Source: Aquibacillus koreensis
GTDB lineage: Bacteria; Bacillota; Bacilli; Bacillales; Amphibacillaceae
Assembly: GCF_025154055.1 (NCBI RefSeq)
Contig: NZ_JAOALK010000056.1
Location: 186,001 to 250,000, forward strand
Direction: 5' to 3'
DNA: 64,000 bases
Part shown: one piece after another, positions 27,583-36,620 of the stretch
Layout: each line of letters begins with the position of its first letter
How positions within the stretch are numbered: the first letter of the stretch is position 1
Program-made: the position numbers and the translations under genes
Notes under the pieces: generated by a model
Told to the model about the DNA's origin: nothing
Database searches by the model: none
Seen by the model: only the letters and a program-made list of their open reading frames with translations

Positions 27583-29253
27583 ATGAATATCGAGTTGAAC
27601 CGCGATTATGATTTTATAGATGATTTGGACACGAAACTCACTAATGATGAAACCTTGAGTTCTTGGGAACTTTTCCGGATGTCCTATCAATCTTCTGTTG
27701 CAACAATGACAAAAGAGTTTAAGGGATTAACCGCTCCTAATCATCTACCTCATATGACATTTTTAGAGCACCAATTAGAATGTGCCCAACAGGTAGTCGA
27801 AGAAATGAATGGAAGAGGACTCCTTGCCGATGAGGTTGGTTTAGGGAAAACAATTGAAGCGGGATTAATCCTAAAAGAATATATGATTCGGGGATTAGTA
27901 AAGAAAGCACTCATTCTTGTACCTGCTTCCTTGGTCAATCAATGGGTTAATGAGTTAAATCAAAAGTTTTATATCCCAGCATTTTCACAGAGAAAACGTC
28001 CTGTATGGGATCAAGACGCTGTAGTTGTTACATCGATGGATACTGCAAAGAGACCACAGCATAAAGATATTATTTTGGATCAAGAGTACGATTTTGTTCT
28101 TATCGATGAAGCGCATAAATTAAAGAACCATAAAACCAAAAACTATGAATTTGTAAGGCAACTAAAAAAGAAATATTGTCTGTTGTTAACTGCAACTCCT
28201 GTACAGAATAAACTCAGTGATATATTCAACCTTGTATCCATACTAAAACCAGGTTATTTAGGAAACTATGAAGCGTTTACGAAGCAATTTGGTAGAGATC
28301 GAAAAAACTTATTTAATGACGCGCATCTAAAACAACTTATTCAGAAAGTAATGGTGCGAAACCGCAGAGAAGATACTGGTATTGATTGGACAAAAAGAAA
28401 TGTAGAAACGGTGTGGATTGATTTTTCAGAAGACGAACAAAATGCTTATAACGAGCTTAGTAGAATATCAAAAGAATCTTCTAATTTTTCATCGATTACT
28501 TATACGAGAGAATTATGCTCTTCACGAGAAGCGTGTTACCTTTCCTTAAAGAAAATGTTAAGTCAAGATAAGTATATTTCTAATCGTAGCGACTATGAGA
28601 ACTTCTTAAGTACAATTGAACAATTACCACATCATGCTAAAGCAGATAAGGTAATTGAGTTAATACAACATACAGATGAAAAGTTTATTATCTTTACCGA
28701 ATATCGTGCCACACAATTTTATTTGCAGTGGTATTTACAACAACATAATATTTCATCTGTTCCATTCCGAGGTGGCTTTAAACGTGGTAAAAAAGATTGG
28801 ATGCGCCAACTTTTTCAAAACAAAGCACAAGTATTAATTGCAACGGAAGCTGGTGGGGAAGGGATTAACCTACAGTTCTGTAACAATATGATTAATTATG
28901 ACCTACCCTGGAATCCGATGCGTTTAGAGCAAAGAATCGGTCGTATTCACCGGTTTGGTCAAGAACATGATGTAAATATATACAACTTTGCAATTAAAAA
29001 TACGATGGAAGAACATGTACTGAACTTACTGTATGAAAAAATTCAATTATTTGAGCGCGTAGTAGGAAATTTGGATGCCATTCTAGCCGATTTAGAAATT
29101 GGAGATATAGAGAAAGAAGTACAGACGATCTTTCAAGAATCGTCAACAGACGGTGAAGCGAAGATTAAATTAGAGAACCTTTCTTCTGTAATCTCCTACG
29201 CACAACATAATTATAATGAGGAGGATCTTGATGACACTCGTGAATCTTCATGA
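27583..29253 (+). CDS. yqhH: SNF2-family DEAD/DEAH helicase (YqhH)
   Basis: Superfamily 2 ATPase of 556 residues. Motif I is GLLADEVGLGKTIEAGL (about 80-96), motif II IDEAH, motif III LLTATPVQN, and motifs V-VI TEAGGEGINLQFCNN and RLEQRIGRIHRFGQ. Probably an ATP-dependent DNA translocase acting on protein-DNA complexes; the target is unknown. It is paired with YqhG by a 23-nt overlap, as in B. subtilis, divergent from gcvT. Confidence 0.9.
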   Translation: MNIELNRDYDFIDDLDTKLTNDETLSSWELFRMSYQSSVATMTKEFKGLTAPNHLPHMTFLEHQLECAQQVVEEMNGRGLLADEVGLGKTIEAGLILKEYMIRGLVKKALILVPASLVNQWVNELNQKFYIPAFSQRKRPVWDQDAVVVTSMDTAKRPQHKDIILDQEYDFVLIDEAHKLKNHKTKNYEFVRQLKKKYCLLLTATPVQNKLSDIFNLVSILKPGYLGNYEAFTKQFGRDRKNLFNDAHLKQLIQKVMVRNRREDTGIDWTKRNVETVWIDFSEDEQNAYNELSRISKESSNFSSITYTRELCSSREACYLSLKKMLSQDKYISNRSDYENFLSTIEQLPHHAKADKVIELIQHTDEKFIIFTEYRATQFYLQWYLQQHNISSVPFRGGFKRGKKDWMRQLFQNKAQVLIATEAGGEGINLQFCNNMINYDLPWNPMRLEQRIGRIHRFGQEHDVNIYNFAIKNTMEEHVLNLLYEKIQLFERVVGNLDAILADLEIGDIEKEVQTIFQESSTDGEAKIKLENLSSVISYAQHNYNEEDLDDTRESS

Positions 29254-30043
29254 TTTTCTGAACGATTATTTTACATCGAACCATTGTGAAATCTTAGAGA
29301 ACAACAATGGAAAACTACACATTCAATTAACAGATAAAATGGATGAATTATTAATGAATCGACCATTTTATTGGCAATATGTGAAAAAGCTAGGGTATCC
29401 TGGTGAACCAATGAAAATAAGCTTTATTACAAACCCCAATCGTCGCGAAGAAGAAGGCGAATGGATCCACTTTGGAAGCCCGAGATTACATCAAATATTT
29501 CGCGCCCTTCAAACACAGGGGAAATTCACTAAGTTATATGAACATGTTCAATCTGGACAAAGGACAGCCCTAGTCCCTTGGCTAGTAACCAACTTAAAAA
29601 TTAGCTACTCAGGCAAACAAAAAAAAGATGAAATAGTTTCCATTGGACTTCAATTGATAAATGGCGCAATGAATTTGAATATGATGCAAGATTTAGATAC
29701 TATCTCTCTGAAGCCAAAAATATCTGATTTCAGTTATACGATGACACCAATTATCCGTATGAAGAGTGGGTATCAGCGCATCTTGAATTACGTGGAGCAA
29801 GAGTTACAAAATAAGGATCATATTTGGGCAGAGGAATCTTGGAATCATTTACAATCAGAGAAAAAGTTATTAGAACATTTTTATCAGGATACTACAGAAG
29901 ATGAGGAATATGAAAATCGGTTTGAACAAGAACTGAAGGATATTGAAAGTTTATATAAACCAGTAATTGACATATCTGTTATTAATGGCGGATTATTTTA
30001 TTTGACGCAACAAACCTCTAATAAATTATTCCTTAGTCGATAG
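29231..30043 (+). CDS. yqhG: YqhG family protein
   Basis: Conserved Bacillaceae protein of 270 residues with no recognised catalytic motif. The central MKISFITNPNRREEEGEWIHFGSPRLHQIF region and a charged C-terminal half are visible. Constant pairing with the SNF2-type YqhH suggests a shared complex (inference). ATG 29231 follows GAGGAGG at a good distance. It ends at a bidirectional terminator. Confidence 0.82.
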   Translation: MTLVNLHDFLNDYFTSNHCEILENNNGKLHIQLTDKMDELLMNRPFYWQYVKKLGYPGEPMKISFITNPNRREEEGEWIHFGSPRLHQIFRALQTQGKFTKLYEHVQSGQRTALVPWLVTNLKISYSGKQKKDEIVSIGLQLINGAMNLNMMQDLDTISLKPKISDFSYTMTPIIRMKSGYQRILNYVEQELQNKDHIWAEESWNHLQSEKKLLEHFYQDTTEDEEYENRFEQELKDIESLYKPVIDISVINGGLFYLTQQTSNKLFLSR

Positions 30044-30052
30044 CGAACAAAT

Positions 30053-30095
30053 AAAAAAGAAAAAGTAGTTAATATACAACTACTTTTTCTTTTTT
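30053..30095. terminator. Bidirectional terminator between yqhG and yqzE
   Basis: Stem AAAAAGTAGTT/AACTACTTTTT extended by A/T tracts on both sides, 7-nt loop, T-runs on both strands. It overlaps the last codons (KKKK) of yqzE. Confidence 0.88.
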
Positions 30096-30265
30096 ACTAA
30101 TAACTTGAACGCAAATGGTAATAACCCAAACCATCGATTCGATAACGTATCTTGCTTCCGTTGACTTTTGTTTTCTTGTCTTCTTTTTTTTCTCTCTTCT
30201 TGGGGCATATCCATATACTTTACAATCTCTTGGGTCATAAATTTCATATAATCGTTACCTGACAC
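30080..30265 (-). CDS. yqzE: YqzE family protein
   Basis: Small basic protein of 61 residues with the family pattern GNDYMKFMTQEIVKYMDMPQEER and NRWFGLLPFAFKLLV. Near comG in B. subtilis as well, where it is associated with competence expression. GTG 30265 is preferred (GAGGTG 6 nt upstream). Function unknown. It ends within the terminator hairpin. Confidence 0.85.
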   Translation of the reverse strand: MSGNDYMKFMTQEIVKYMDMPQEERKKRRQENKSQRKQDTLSNRWFGLLPFAFKLLVKKKK

Positions 30266-30317
30266 AGATATCACCTCATCAATCGTTATATGCTTAGTTT
30301 ATCCCTCTTACCATTTA

Positions 30318-30815
30318 TTATAAGTTCAATACCCCTAAGATTTCTGATGCAATCATATCTGGAGACTTTCCATCTGTTTGAACAATGACGTCTGCAGTAC
30401 GTTTATATTTCAGGTCTCTTTCTTCTAATAATTTTTGTTTGTCTCTTCCTGCATTATTCCAAATCGGACGAGTAGTATCTTCTTTTAAACGAGTTACTAT
30501 CGTTTCCCACCCTGTTTCCAAGTACACTACAGAACCATTATTTATTAACCAATCGATATTTTCTTCTCTTTCCACGATGCCTCCACCAGTAGATACAATC
30601 GTATTCGCAGTTGGCGCTTGTTTTAAAATCGATGTTTCATACTTTCTAAATACATCTTCCCCTTTTTCTGCAAATATATCTGAAATGGTTGTCTCATACG
30701 TTTTTTCTAACAATTCATCCGTATCGATTACGTTAATATGTAATATATTTGCTAACGCTTTGGATACACTTGTTTTTCCGCTCCCCATAAATCCAATTAA
30801 AAAAATGCTTTTCAA
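30318..30815 (-). CDS. aroK: AroK, shikimate kinase
   Basis: Phosphorylates shikimate at the 3-OH using ATP in aromatic amino acid synthesis. The 165 residues have the P-loop GFMGSGKTSVSKALA (about 7-21), DTDELLEK (shikimate-binding Asp), FRKYE and STGGGIVEREEN. Standard length for AroK. It is divergent from comGA. The second shikimate-pathway gene in the window, with aroQ, but in a different unit. Confidence 0.95.
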   Translation of the reverse strand: MKSIFLIGFMGSGKTSVSKALANILHINVIDTDELLEKTYETTISDIFAEKGEDVFRKYETSILKQAPTANTIVSTGGGIVEREENIDWLINNGSVVYLETGWETIVTRLKEDTTRPIWNNAGRDKQKLLEERDLKYKRTADVIVQTDGKSPDMIASEILGVLNL

Positions 30816-31039
30816 CCTTCTCCCCTGCTTTCTACTTTTAATTTAAAAATTACTTATAAATTATCGTTTTCTGAAACGATTACCTTTGGTTCATAAAAAC
30901 TAAGTACTTCATAAATCTCAATTGGAGTGACAAATATCTTCAAACAATAATATTTTTAAAACTTTTTTACAATCCTTGAAGGAATTCCTTTCTTCTTGTC
31001 GAATATTGTATCATTAAACAAAAGTGAGGTGAACCACTA

Positions 31040-32047
31040 TTGAGCCTGGCAGCAGTTTTTTCTAACAAACTCCTTCTGTCAGCCATCCAAGCTACCGCTT
31101 CAGATATTCATTTCTGCCCTTCCTCTACGATGACTGATATTTATTTCCGAGTTCACGGAAAACGCATTTTCCATCAATCCATTCCATCAAAGCAATTCGA
31201 CACCCTTCTCACCTACTATAAATTCACATCCGGCATGGATATTGGAGAATCAAGAAGACCACAAAACGGCACAACGAACTACCAAACACATCAACAAAAG
31301 TTTTCTCTAAGACTTTCAACACTTCCTGTTCATACACAAGAAAGTTTAGCAATTCGAATCTTACCTCAACAAGAATCATTAAAATTAGAGCAGCTATTTT
31401 TATTCCCAAACCAACTAGATAAAATTAAACAATGGATTAAAAATCGATCCGGAATTATTTTATTTACAGGCCCGACCGGAAGCGGCAAGACCACTACTCT
31501 TTACGCGCTTCTCCAATCCCTTCTCACACATGAATCTTTTCAGGCAATTACGTTAGAAGATCCCATTGAAAAAGAAATAAATAATATACTGCAAGTACAA
31601 GTAAATGAAAAAGCAGGAATCAGCTATGATGCTGGACTAAAGGCAGCATTACGACACGATCCTGATATTATTATGGTTGGTGAGATACGCGATCGAGAAA
31701 CAGCCCATTTTGCCTTTCATGCTAGCTACACCGGTCATTTAGTTCTAAGTACACTCCATGCCAAAAATGCCCTCGGGACCATTCATCGCCTTCTCGAGAT
31801 GGGAATAAAGCGTACGGATCTGGAACAAAGCTTAATAGCCGTAGCATCCCTACAATTGCTTCCCATTGTTACAAACAGTCATTTACCATCACGCGCAGCA
31901 ATTTTGGAACTACTAGATACGGGTATGTTACAGGAAGCCATTCAAAAGAACGAAATCTCTGAGCATCATCCCTTTTATTCCTTTGAAAGATTAAGGAGGA
32001 AAGCATATGCGTATGGCTTTACAACTAAAGATGTTTTTCCTTCCTAA
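31040..32047 (+). CDS. comGA: ComGA, competence pseudopilus ATPase
   Basis: GspE/PilB-type secretion ATPase driving assembly of the transformation pseudopilus. The 335 residues show Walker A FTGPTGSGKTTTLYALL (about 143-159), the Asp box ITLEDPIE, Walker B PDIIMVGEIRDRETA and the His box HASYTGHLVLSTLHAKNA. TTG start at 31040 with GAGGTGAACC upstream. No unambiguous ComK box was found by eye. Confidence 0.94.
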   Translation: MSLAAVFSNKLLLSAIQATASDIHFCPSSTMTDIYFRVHGKRIFHQSIPSKQFDTLLTYYKFTSGMDIGESRRPQNGTTNYQTHQQKFSLRLSTLPVHTQESLAIRILPQQESLKLEQLFLFPNQLDKIKQWIKNRSGIILFTGPTGSGKTTTLYALLQSLLTHESFQAITLEDPIEKEINNILQVQVNEKAGISYDAGLKAALRHDPDIIMVGEIRDRETAHFAFHASYTGHLVLSTLHAKNALGTIHRLLEMGIKRTDLEQSLIAVASLQLLPIVTNSHLPSRAAILELLDTGMLQEAIQKNEISEHHPFYSFERLRRKAYAYGFTTKDVFPS

Positions 32048-33065
32048 GCAGGCAACCTTACCCATTCAACAACAATATAAATTCCTATTAAGACTTGATC
32101 GGTTATTGAATCATGGGTACACCATATCTTATGCGCTTGAGATCTTGCAATGGGATCACCAGTGGATTGAAAGTGCTTCAACCATCTCAAATTATTTGGA
32201 ACAAGGTAAACCGTTAAACGAGGCATTGCTCTATGCAAAATTTGATAAGAAAGTCGTCTCATTTATGTATTTTGCAATGGCACATGGTGATCTAAAAGCG
32301 GCTTTAAAACAATGTTGTACGATGTTAAAGCAACAAATTGAATTTATTAGCAAATTTAAACAAGTATCTCGTTACCCGATTGTTTTGTTTTTTATTTTTA
32401 TGATACTTCTATATTTCGTAAAAACTTCTGTTTATCCTTCTTTTCTGCAATTATTTGCTTCAACGCAAGCTTCTTCACAATTAGGAGTCATTTCCATGTA
32501 CACCATCGATTTTGTTTACCATTCCATCATTGTAGTCTTTATCACATCTTTATGTCTTTTGGTGTACGTTATTCGAATCGGTCCTAAAATGGATGCACAA
32601 CAGAAGATTGCCTTATATGAAAAAGTTCCTATTGTACGAACTTACCAAAAACTTCATATTACTTTCCTATTTGCTCTACATTTAAGTTCGTTATTAACTG
32701 CGGGAATCTCACTAAAAGAAAGCCTTCATATGCTTAAGAACAACCCAGATTTAGTTATCATTTCTTATTATGCCACCCTCATAATAGAAGAACTTCATGA
32801 AGGGAAACACCTGTCATCCATACTTTCTTCTTTCTCAATGGTAGAAAAAGAACTCTCATCCATTTTTCAAAAAAATGCGAATCACGAGGATCTTATAAAA
32901 GATTTAACTTTCTATGCCTCGTTTTTAGTTGAACGTATGGAAGAAAGAACAAAAAGGTGGATTTCGTTGCTGCAACCGGTCTTCTTTGTTGTGATGGCAG
33001 GCTTGATTATATTTATATACTTGTCCTTAATGTTACCGATGTTCGAATTAATTCAAACTATATAG
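32007..33065 (+). CDS. comGB: ComGB, competence pseudopilus membrane platform protein
   Basis: GspF/PilC-type polytopic inner-membrane protein of 352 residues. Two T2SSF domains are visible, the first around LLRLDRLLNHGYTISYALEIL and the second around ALHLSSLLTAGISLKESLHML, with three transmembrane helices (about 120, 170 and 325-345). The ATG, 7 nt after AAGGAGG, overlaps comGA by 41 nt. Confidence 0.93.
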   Translation: MRMALQLKMFFLPKQATLPIQQQYKFLLRLDRLLNHGYTISYALEILQWDHQWIESASTISNYLEQGKPLNEALLYAKFDKKVVSFMYFAMAHGDLKAALKQCCTMLKQQIEFISKFKQVSRYPIVLFFIFMILLYFVKTSVYPSFLQLFASTQASSQLGVISMYTIDFVYHSIIVVFITSLCLLVYVIRIGPKMDAQQKIALYEKVPIVRTYQKLHITFLFALHLSSLLTAGISLKESLHMLKNNPDLVIISYYATLIIEELHEGKHLSSILSSFSMVEKELSSIFQKNANHEDLIKDLTFYASFLVERMEERTKRWISLLQPVFFVVMAGLIIFIYLSLMLPMFELIQTI

Positions 33066-33080
33066 AAATGAGGTAATGAA

Positions 33081-33407
33081 ATGAGAAAAGAACATGGATT
33101 TACGTTAATTGAAATGCTGATCGTTCTAACTGTGATCAGCGTACTTCTAATCCTATTAGTGCCAAACTTAGCGGATAAAAATAAGACCATGCAAGATAAT
33201 GGATGTAATGCGCTTAAACAAATGGCTGAGAGCCAAATATTGTCCTATAAAATCGACAAAGGAGCTTCCCCGAGTTCTATTGAAGTATTAATTCAAGATG
33301 ACTATTTAAAAGATGACACCTGTGCCAACGGTGCGAAGAAAATCCAACTGAGTAGCAAAGATGAAGATATTGTTGATATTGTTGATATTGGTACCGATGC
33401 TAACTAA
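33081..33407 (+). CDS. comGC: ComGC, major competence pseudopilin
   Basis: Type IV pilin-like subunit of the transformation pilus, 108 residues. The prepilin leader is cleaved after MRKEHG, exposing FTLIEMLIVLTVISVLLILLV with Glu5. Two cysteines (NGCNAL and DDTCANG) fit the disulfide of ComGC. A 9-nt in-frame repeat (GATATTGTT) encodes DIVDIVDI near the end. Ribosome binding site GAGGT. Confidence 0.93.
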   Translation: MRKEHGFTLIEMLIVLTVISVLLILLVPNLADKNKTMQDNGCNALKQMAESQILSYKIDKGASPSSIEVLIQDDYLKDDTCANGAKKIQLSSKDEDIVDIVDIGTDAN

Positions 33408-33858
33408 GGTTGATTTTACCAATAACAAAGGGTTTACCCTTATTGAAGTATTAATTGTTTTATCTATGATCTCACTCTTTCTGGTTATAGGAGCTTCTTT
33501 TCAACCAAAAGCTTTAGAGCAAAACCAGGCAGATTACTTTTTTAAGTTATTCCAAAGTGACGTGTTGTATCTACAGCAATTAACAATGATTGACAGGGAG
33601 AATGTCTTTATATATATTTCACCCGATAATAAAAGCTATCAAATTAAAAGAGGAGGAATGGGAGAAGTAATCTTAACCAGGAGTTTCCCTAAGGATTGGA
33701 CCATCAATTTAAACACACTACCCGCTCCCATTTCATTTAGTCCGAACGGAACAATTAAAAACCCTGGTACGATAGATTTACGAAGTCCAACTACTAGATA
33801 TAGTGTAATTTTTCCATTCGGCAAAGGAAGGTGTTACATCGTTGAAGCAGAACGATAA
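33397..33858 (+). CDS. comGD: ComGD, competence minor pseudopilin
   Basis: Minor pseudopilin of 153 residues from ATG 33397, with KGFTLIEVLIVLSMISLFLVIGASF as prepilin helix. The start overlaps the end of comGC by 11 nt and has only a weak ribosome binding site, so coupling to comGC is likely. Longer in-frame starts would lie deep in comGC. Confidence 0.88.
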   Translation: MLTKVDFTNNKGFTLIEVLIVLSMISLFLVIGASFQPKALEQNQADYFFKLFQSDVLYLQQLTMIDRENVFIYISPDNKSYQIKRGGMGEVILTRSFPKDWTINLNTLPAPISFSPNGTIKNPGTIDLRSPTTRYSVIFPFGKGRCYIVEAER

Positions 33859-34180
33859 CGGTTTTGTGATGAGTGAAATAATTGCTTCATTTAGTATTTT
33901 TTTAACCATTATGCTTACATTTACACCCATTATGTATCAAATAGTAATGGAAGAGAAACTGATGGAAGATAGGAGAAACTTACAATCTTTGTTGCATGAT
34001 GAGTTACAAATTGTTTTAAGTAGTGATCAGGGCCTCCCTCTTCAAGAAAAGCAAACTATTTCATCTACGCTAGTTACCTTCACGTTTACCATAGAAACCA
34101 AATATATAAAGGGATGTGTTCGTTGGGATAATGAGAAACAGACACAAGAAAAGATTTGTTTATATGGAATCCCTAACTAG
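33842..34180 (+). CDS. comGE: ComGE, competence minor pseudopilin
   Basis: Small minor pseudopilin of 112 residues with a degenerate leader (KQNDNGFVMSEIIASFSIFLTIML) before a hydrophobic helix. Low-complexity remainder includes one late Cys pair region. TTG start at 33842 with GGAAGGTG upstream, overlapping comGD by 17 nt. Identified mainly by position in the comG operon. Confidence 0.82.
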   Translation: MKQNDNGFVMSEIIASFSIFLTIMLTFTPIMYQIVMEEKLMEDRRNLQSLLHDELQIVLSSDQGLPLQEKQTISSTLVTFTFTIETKYIKGCVRWDNEKQTQEKICLYGIPN

Positions 34181-34580
34181 TCAGCGTGGTTTTTCACTTT
34201 TATCTGTACTTTTTTCATTGTCAGCTTTGCTTCTTATGCTTCCATTCTTTTCATTTATTATCTCACTTACTGATCAGACTTCTTTTTACAATGAGTTATC
34301 AACGAGGCAATTCTTTCATTTTTTAGCAGATGAAATTCATCAATCCACTTCCATTATAGCGAAAGATAATAAATTTGTGTTAGAACAAATGAATGGAGAA
34401 ACAGTAACGATTGAAAAGTACAGTCAAATAATTCGAAGGTTAGTAGGTGGAAAAGGTCATGAGGTAATGTTACGAGATGTGAGACAGATAAATATAGCAG
34501 AACAACCTTATGGATTTCATATTCGTATCACGCTGGTAGAAGGAGACATTTATGAGAAAACAATCAGTAATTACAAATGA
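34164..34580 (+). CDS. comGF: ComGF, competence minor pseudopilin
   Basis: 138 residues from ATG 34164; prepilin-like SQRGFSLLSVLFSLSALLLMLPFFSF, then a soluble domain with FHFLADEIHQS and GGKGHEVML, typical of ComGF. The start overlaps comGE by 17 nt. A longer in-frame start at 34116 would read further into comGE without a ribosome binding site. Confidence 0.85.
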   Translation: MESLTSQRGFSLLSVLFSLSALLLMLPFFSFIISLTDQTSFYNELSTRQFFHFLADEIHQSTSIIAKDNKFVLEQMNGETVTIEKYSQIIRRLVGGKGHEVMLRDVRQINIAEQPYGFHIRITLVEGDIYEKTISNYK

Positions 34581-34926
34581 GCAAGGCTTTATCTTTCCAT
34601 ACATTTGCTTCCTTGCTGCTGTCATTCTTATAGTAGTAACAGCCAGCCTGTCTTTATATCAAAATCATTTACAACTAACTCGTTTACAAACAGAACGAAT
34701 AAAAATTGAGACACTCCTACAAATGGGGTCTGTAGAGTTTAATCAATTTATTATGGATGAAAATAGCATGATGCAGGATCATGGTCAAATCACTTACGAC
34801 TACCCTTATGGTCAGGTCAAAGTACTGTACACAATTGTGAATGGAGAGGTTGTAGCAGAATATCAAGCTTCTACAAATCAAAGTGGAAAATATATAATAA
34901 GATCAAAAATTAAACAAAAAAGCTAA
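34552..34926 (+). CDS. comGG: ComGG, competence minor pseudopilin
   Basis: Last comG gene, 124 residues, with an N-terminal NEQGFIFPYICFLAAVILIVVTASLSLY helix of pseudopilin type and a small soluble domain. AGAAGGAG lies 6 nt before the ATG; it overlaps comGF by 29 nt. No clear terminator follows; a tRNA gene begins 50 bp later. Confidence 0.83.
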   Translation: MRKQSVITNEQGFIFPYICFLAAVILIVVTASLSLYQNHLQLTRLQTERIKIETLLQMGSVEFNQFIMDENSMMQDHGQITYDYPYGQVKVLYTIVNGEVVAEYQASTNQSGKYIIRSKIKQKS

Positions 34927-34976
34927 AAATATATGTATAGTTTTATCATGAACGTACACAATAGTAAATGTAACAT

Positions 34977-35048
34977 TGGGCTATAGCCAAGCGGTAAGGC
35001 AGCGGTTTTTGGTACCGTTATTCGTTGGTTCGAATCCAGCTAGCCCAG
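34977..35048 (+). tRNA. tRNA-Gln (TTG)
   Basis: 72-nt cloverleaf: acceptor TGGGCTA/TAGCCCA with G discriminator, D-arm GCCAAGCGGTAAGGC, anticodon loop TTTTGGT (anticodon TTG), T-loop GTTCGAATC. CCA is not encoded. Solitary, between comGG and the DUF2626 gene, followed by its own terminator. Confidence 0.95.
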
Positions 35049-35063
35049 CTTTACATGTGCCTA

Positions 35064-35094
35064 AGTCCTTGTTTTTATAACAAGGACTCTTTTA
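35064..35094 (+). terminator. Terminator after tRNA-Gln
   Basis: 10-bp stem AGTCCTTGTT/AACAAGGACT, 5-nt loop, then CTTTTATT. Confidence 0.88.
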
Positions 35095-35138
35095 TTGAAA
35101 ACTTTTGAAACATATTAGAATGTAAAGAGTAAGAATTA

Positions 35139-35167
35139 TTTACAATCTCTTTTAACTTGTATATAAT
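35139..35167 (+). promoter_or_regulatory. Predicted SigA promoter of the DUF2626 gene
   Basis: TTTACA (35139-35144), 17-bp spacer with a TG upstream of the -10, TATAAT (35162-35167), about 36 bp before the ATG. Confidence 0.7.
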
Positions 35168-35202
35168 AACGGTGATACATAACATGTAAAGGAGGGGAAA
35201 GT

Positions 35203-35445
35203 ATGGACAGAATGTTTCGAGTGCTTTCTTTTTGGACAGCAATTTTCACTGTTATGTTTTTTGTTGGGGATATGCATAACATGGCTTTCTTGTTTCTCGT
35301 TCAAACCGTTTTCTTTCTAGGCGTTGGTTTCCTAAACTTATCAGAACGTATGTATATGTACTTATTTGGTGCTTATTGTACCGTATTTATGATTGGATTT
35401 ACCTACTATACAAACTTCATACTAGTTCCCGGTTTCGGACACTAG
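35203..35445 (+). CDS. yqgY: DUF2626 family membrane protein (YqgY)
   Basis: 80-residue hydrophobic protein with three short transmembrane helices (VLSFWTAIFTVMFFVGDM, MAFLFLVQTVFFLGVGFLNL, YLFGAYCTVFMIGFTYYTNF), matching YqgY. Function unknown. AAAGGAGGGG precedes the ATG. Monocistronic by appearance. Confidence 0.85.
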   Translation: MDRMFRVLSFWTAIFTVMFFVGDMHNMAFLFLVQTVFFLGVGFLNLSERMYMYLFGAYCTVFMIGFTYYTNFILVPGFGH

Positions 35446-35561
35446 AATCTAATTACTTTTTAACATAACCCTATCTATTGACAAGATCTTTCTTGCCATA
35501 TAAAATTGTAGTTAGTAGCTTAACTTTTATCCCTAACCAACAAAGCAGAGCACATCCCCCT

Positions 35562-35597
35562 AAGACCCTTCCTTTACGGATGGGTCTTTTTTTGTCT
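35562..35597 (+). terminator. Terminator downstream of yqgY
   Basis: Stem AAGACCC/GGGTCTT with inner TCC/GGA pairing and TTTTTTT. It is 117 bp after yqgY and close to the convergent yqgX stop. Confidence 0.78.
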
Positions 35598-35615
35598 TTA
35601 TTTAATCTTTTTCTT

Positions 35616-36233
35616 CTATAAAAAAGGATTGTTATTCTGCTCAAATCCTATCGATGTGTTAGAACCATGTCCAGGTAAAACAAGATAGTCATCAGGTAGC
35701 GTGAAAAATTGCTCACGGATACTAGTTAGAAGTTGATTCATATCCCCACCAAATAAGTCTGTTCTGCCGATCCCTCCGTGAAATAAGCAGTCTCCACCAA
35801 TAATTAAATGGTCTTTGTGGAAAATATAGATGACCCCTCCCGGTGAATGTCCTGGAACATGGCGAACTTCCATCGCAAATCCTTCTATGTTCCATTCACC
35901 TGTATGAACATATTGATCAGCATCTTTACACTTCACTTCACCAACCGGAAACAAACCAGATCCATTCAATTCAGGATTAGATAGCCATTCTCGCTCTAAT
36001 TCGTGCACATATACATTTATCCCATAGAAATCTCTAATGTCATCTACTGCACCGATATGGTCGAAGTGAGCATGCGTTAAGCAAATAGCTACAGGTTTTA
36101 ATTCTTTTTCACTTATAAATTGAATGAGTTTGTTACGGTCACCACCCGGGTCAAAGATCAGTGCTAAACCTTCTTTATGCACAATATAACAATTCGTTCC
36201 TAGAGGACCTAATTCCAATTTTTCTACATTCAT
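35616..36233 (-). CDS. yqgX: MBL-fold metallo-hydrolase (YqgX, glyoxalase II-like)
   Basis: 205-residue metallo-beta-lactamase fold protein. Metal ligands in LTHAHFDHIGAV (HxHxDH), HVPGHSPG, GGDCLF and PGHGSNT are all present, so an active dinuclear hydrolase. It is glyoxalase II-like; B. subtilis YqgX is reported to act in bacillithiol-dependent methylglyoxal detoxification, which I give as family knowledge. GGAG precedes the ATG. Confidence 0.9.
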   Translation of the reverse strand: MNVEKLELGPLGTNCYIVHKEGLALIFDPGGDRNKLIQFISEKELKPVAICLTHAHFDHIGAVDDIRDFYGINVYVHELEREWLSNPELNGSGLFPVGEVKCKDADQYVHTGEWNIEGFAMEVRHVPGHSPGGVIYIFHKDHLIIGGDCLFHGGIGRTDLFGGDMNQLLTSIREQFFTLPDDYLVLPGHGSNTSIGFEQNNNPFL

Positions 36234-36388
36234 AATTTTTCTCCTTTATAATATAATTTATATCCTTATTATTCTCGACAAAACTATTTTTTTGCTTTAG
36301 AATGTATGAGAGATAATTTTCTATTACATATTAATATAATAACAAACCATGATCAAATACGGTTGGAATTACAAGGAGGTTAAGGTCT

Positions 36389-36580
36389 ATGGTACTTGCT
36401 GTTCTTTTCTTACTAATAGCTATCCTATGTGTCATAGCTGTCTTTAGAGAATTGAAATCACAAAACTTCTTTGCAGTTGGATTTGCAGGCATCTCCACAC
36501 TAGTTTTTGGTTTTTTCGCTATTGCAACTATGTATGCAGAGATTGTTGCAATGCTAACTGAAAATACAGGCACGCATTAA
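36389..36580 (+). CDS. yqgW: DUF2759 family membrane protein (YqgW)
   Basis: 63-residue protein with two transmembrane helices (VLAVLFLLIAILCVIAVFREL and FAVGFAGISTLVFGFFAIATMY), fitting YqgW/DUF2759. Function unknown. AAGGAGG lies upstream of the ATG. It ends immediately before a strong terminator. Confidence 0.82.
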   Translation: MVLAVLFLLIAILCVIAVFRELKSQNFFAVGFAGISTLVFGFFAIATMYAEIVAMLTENTGTH

Positions 36581-36582
36581 TT

Positions 36583-36620
36583 AAAAAGGTCTAATGTCAC
36601 CCTTGACATTAGACCTTTTT
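36583..36620 (+). terminator. Terminator of yqgW
   Basis: Perfect 16-bp stem AAAAAGGTCTAATGTC/GACATTAGACCTTTTT with a 6-nt loop. T-runs on both strands. Confidence 0.93.

Noticed and set aside
30900-31039. ComK box upstream of comGA
   Set aside because: AT-rich tracts are present, but I could not find two AAAA-N5-TTTT halves at proper spacing.
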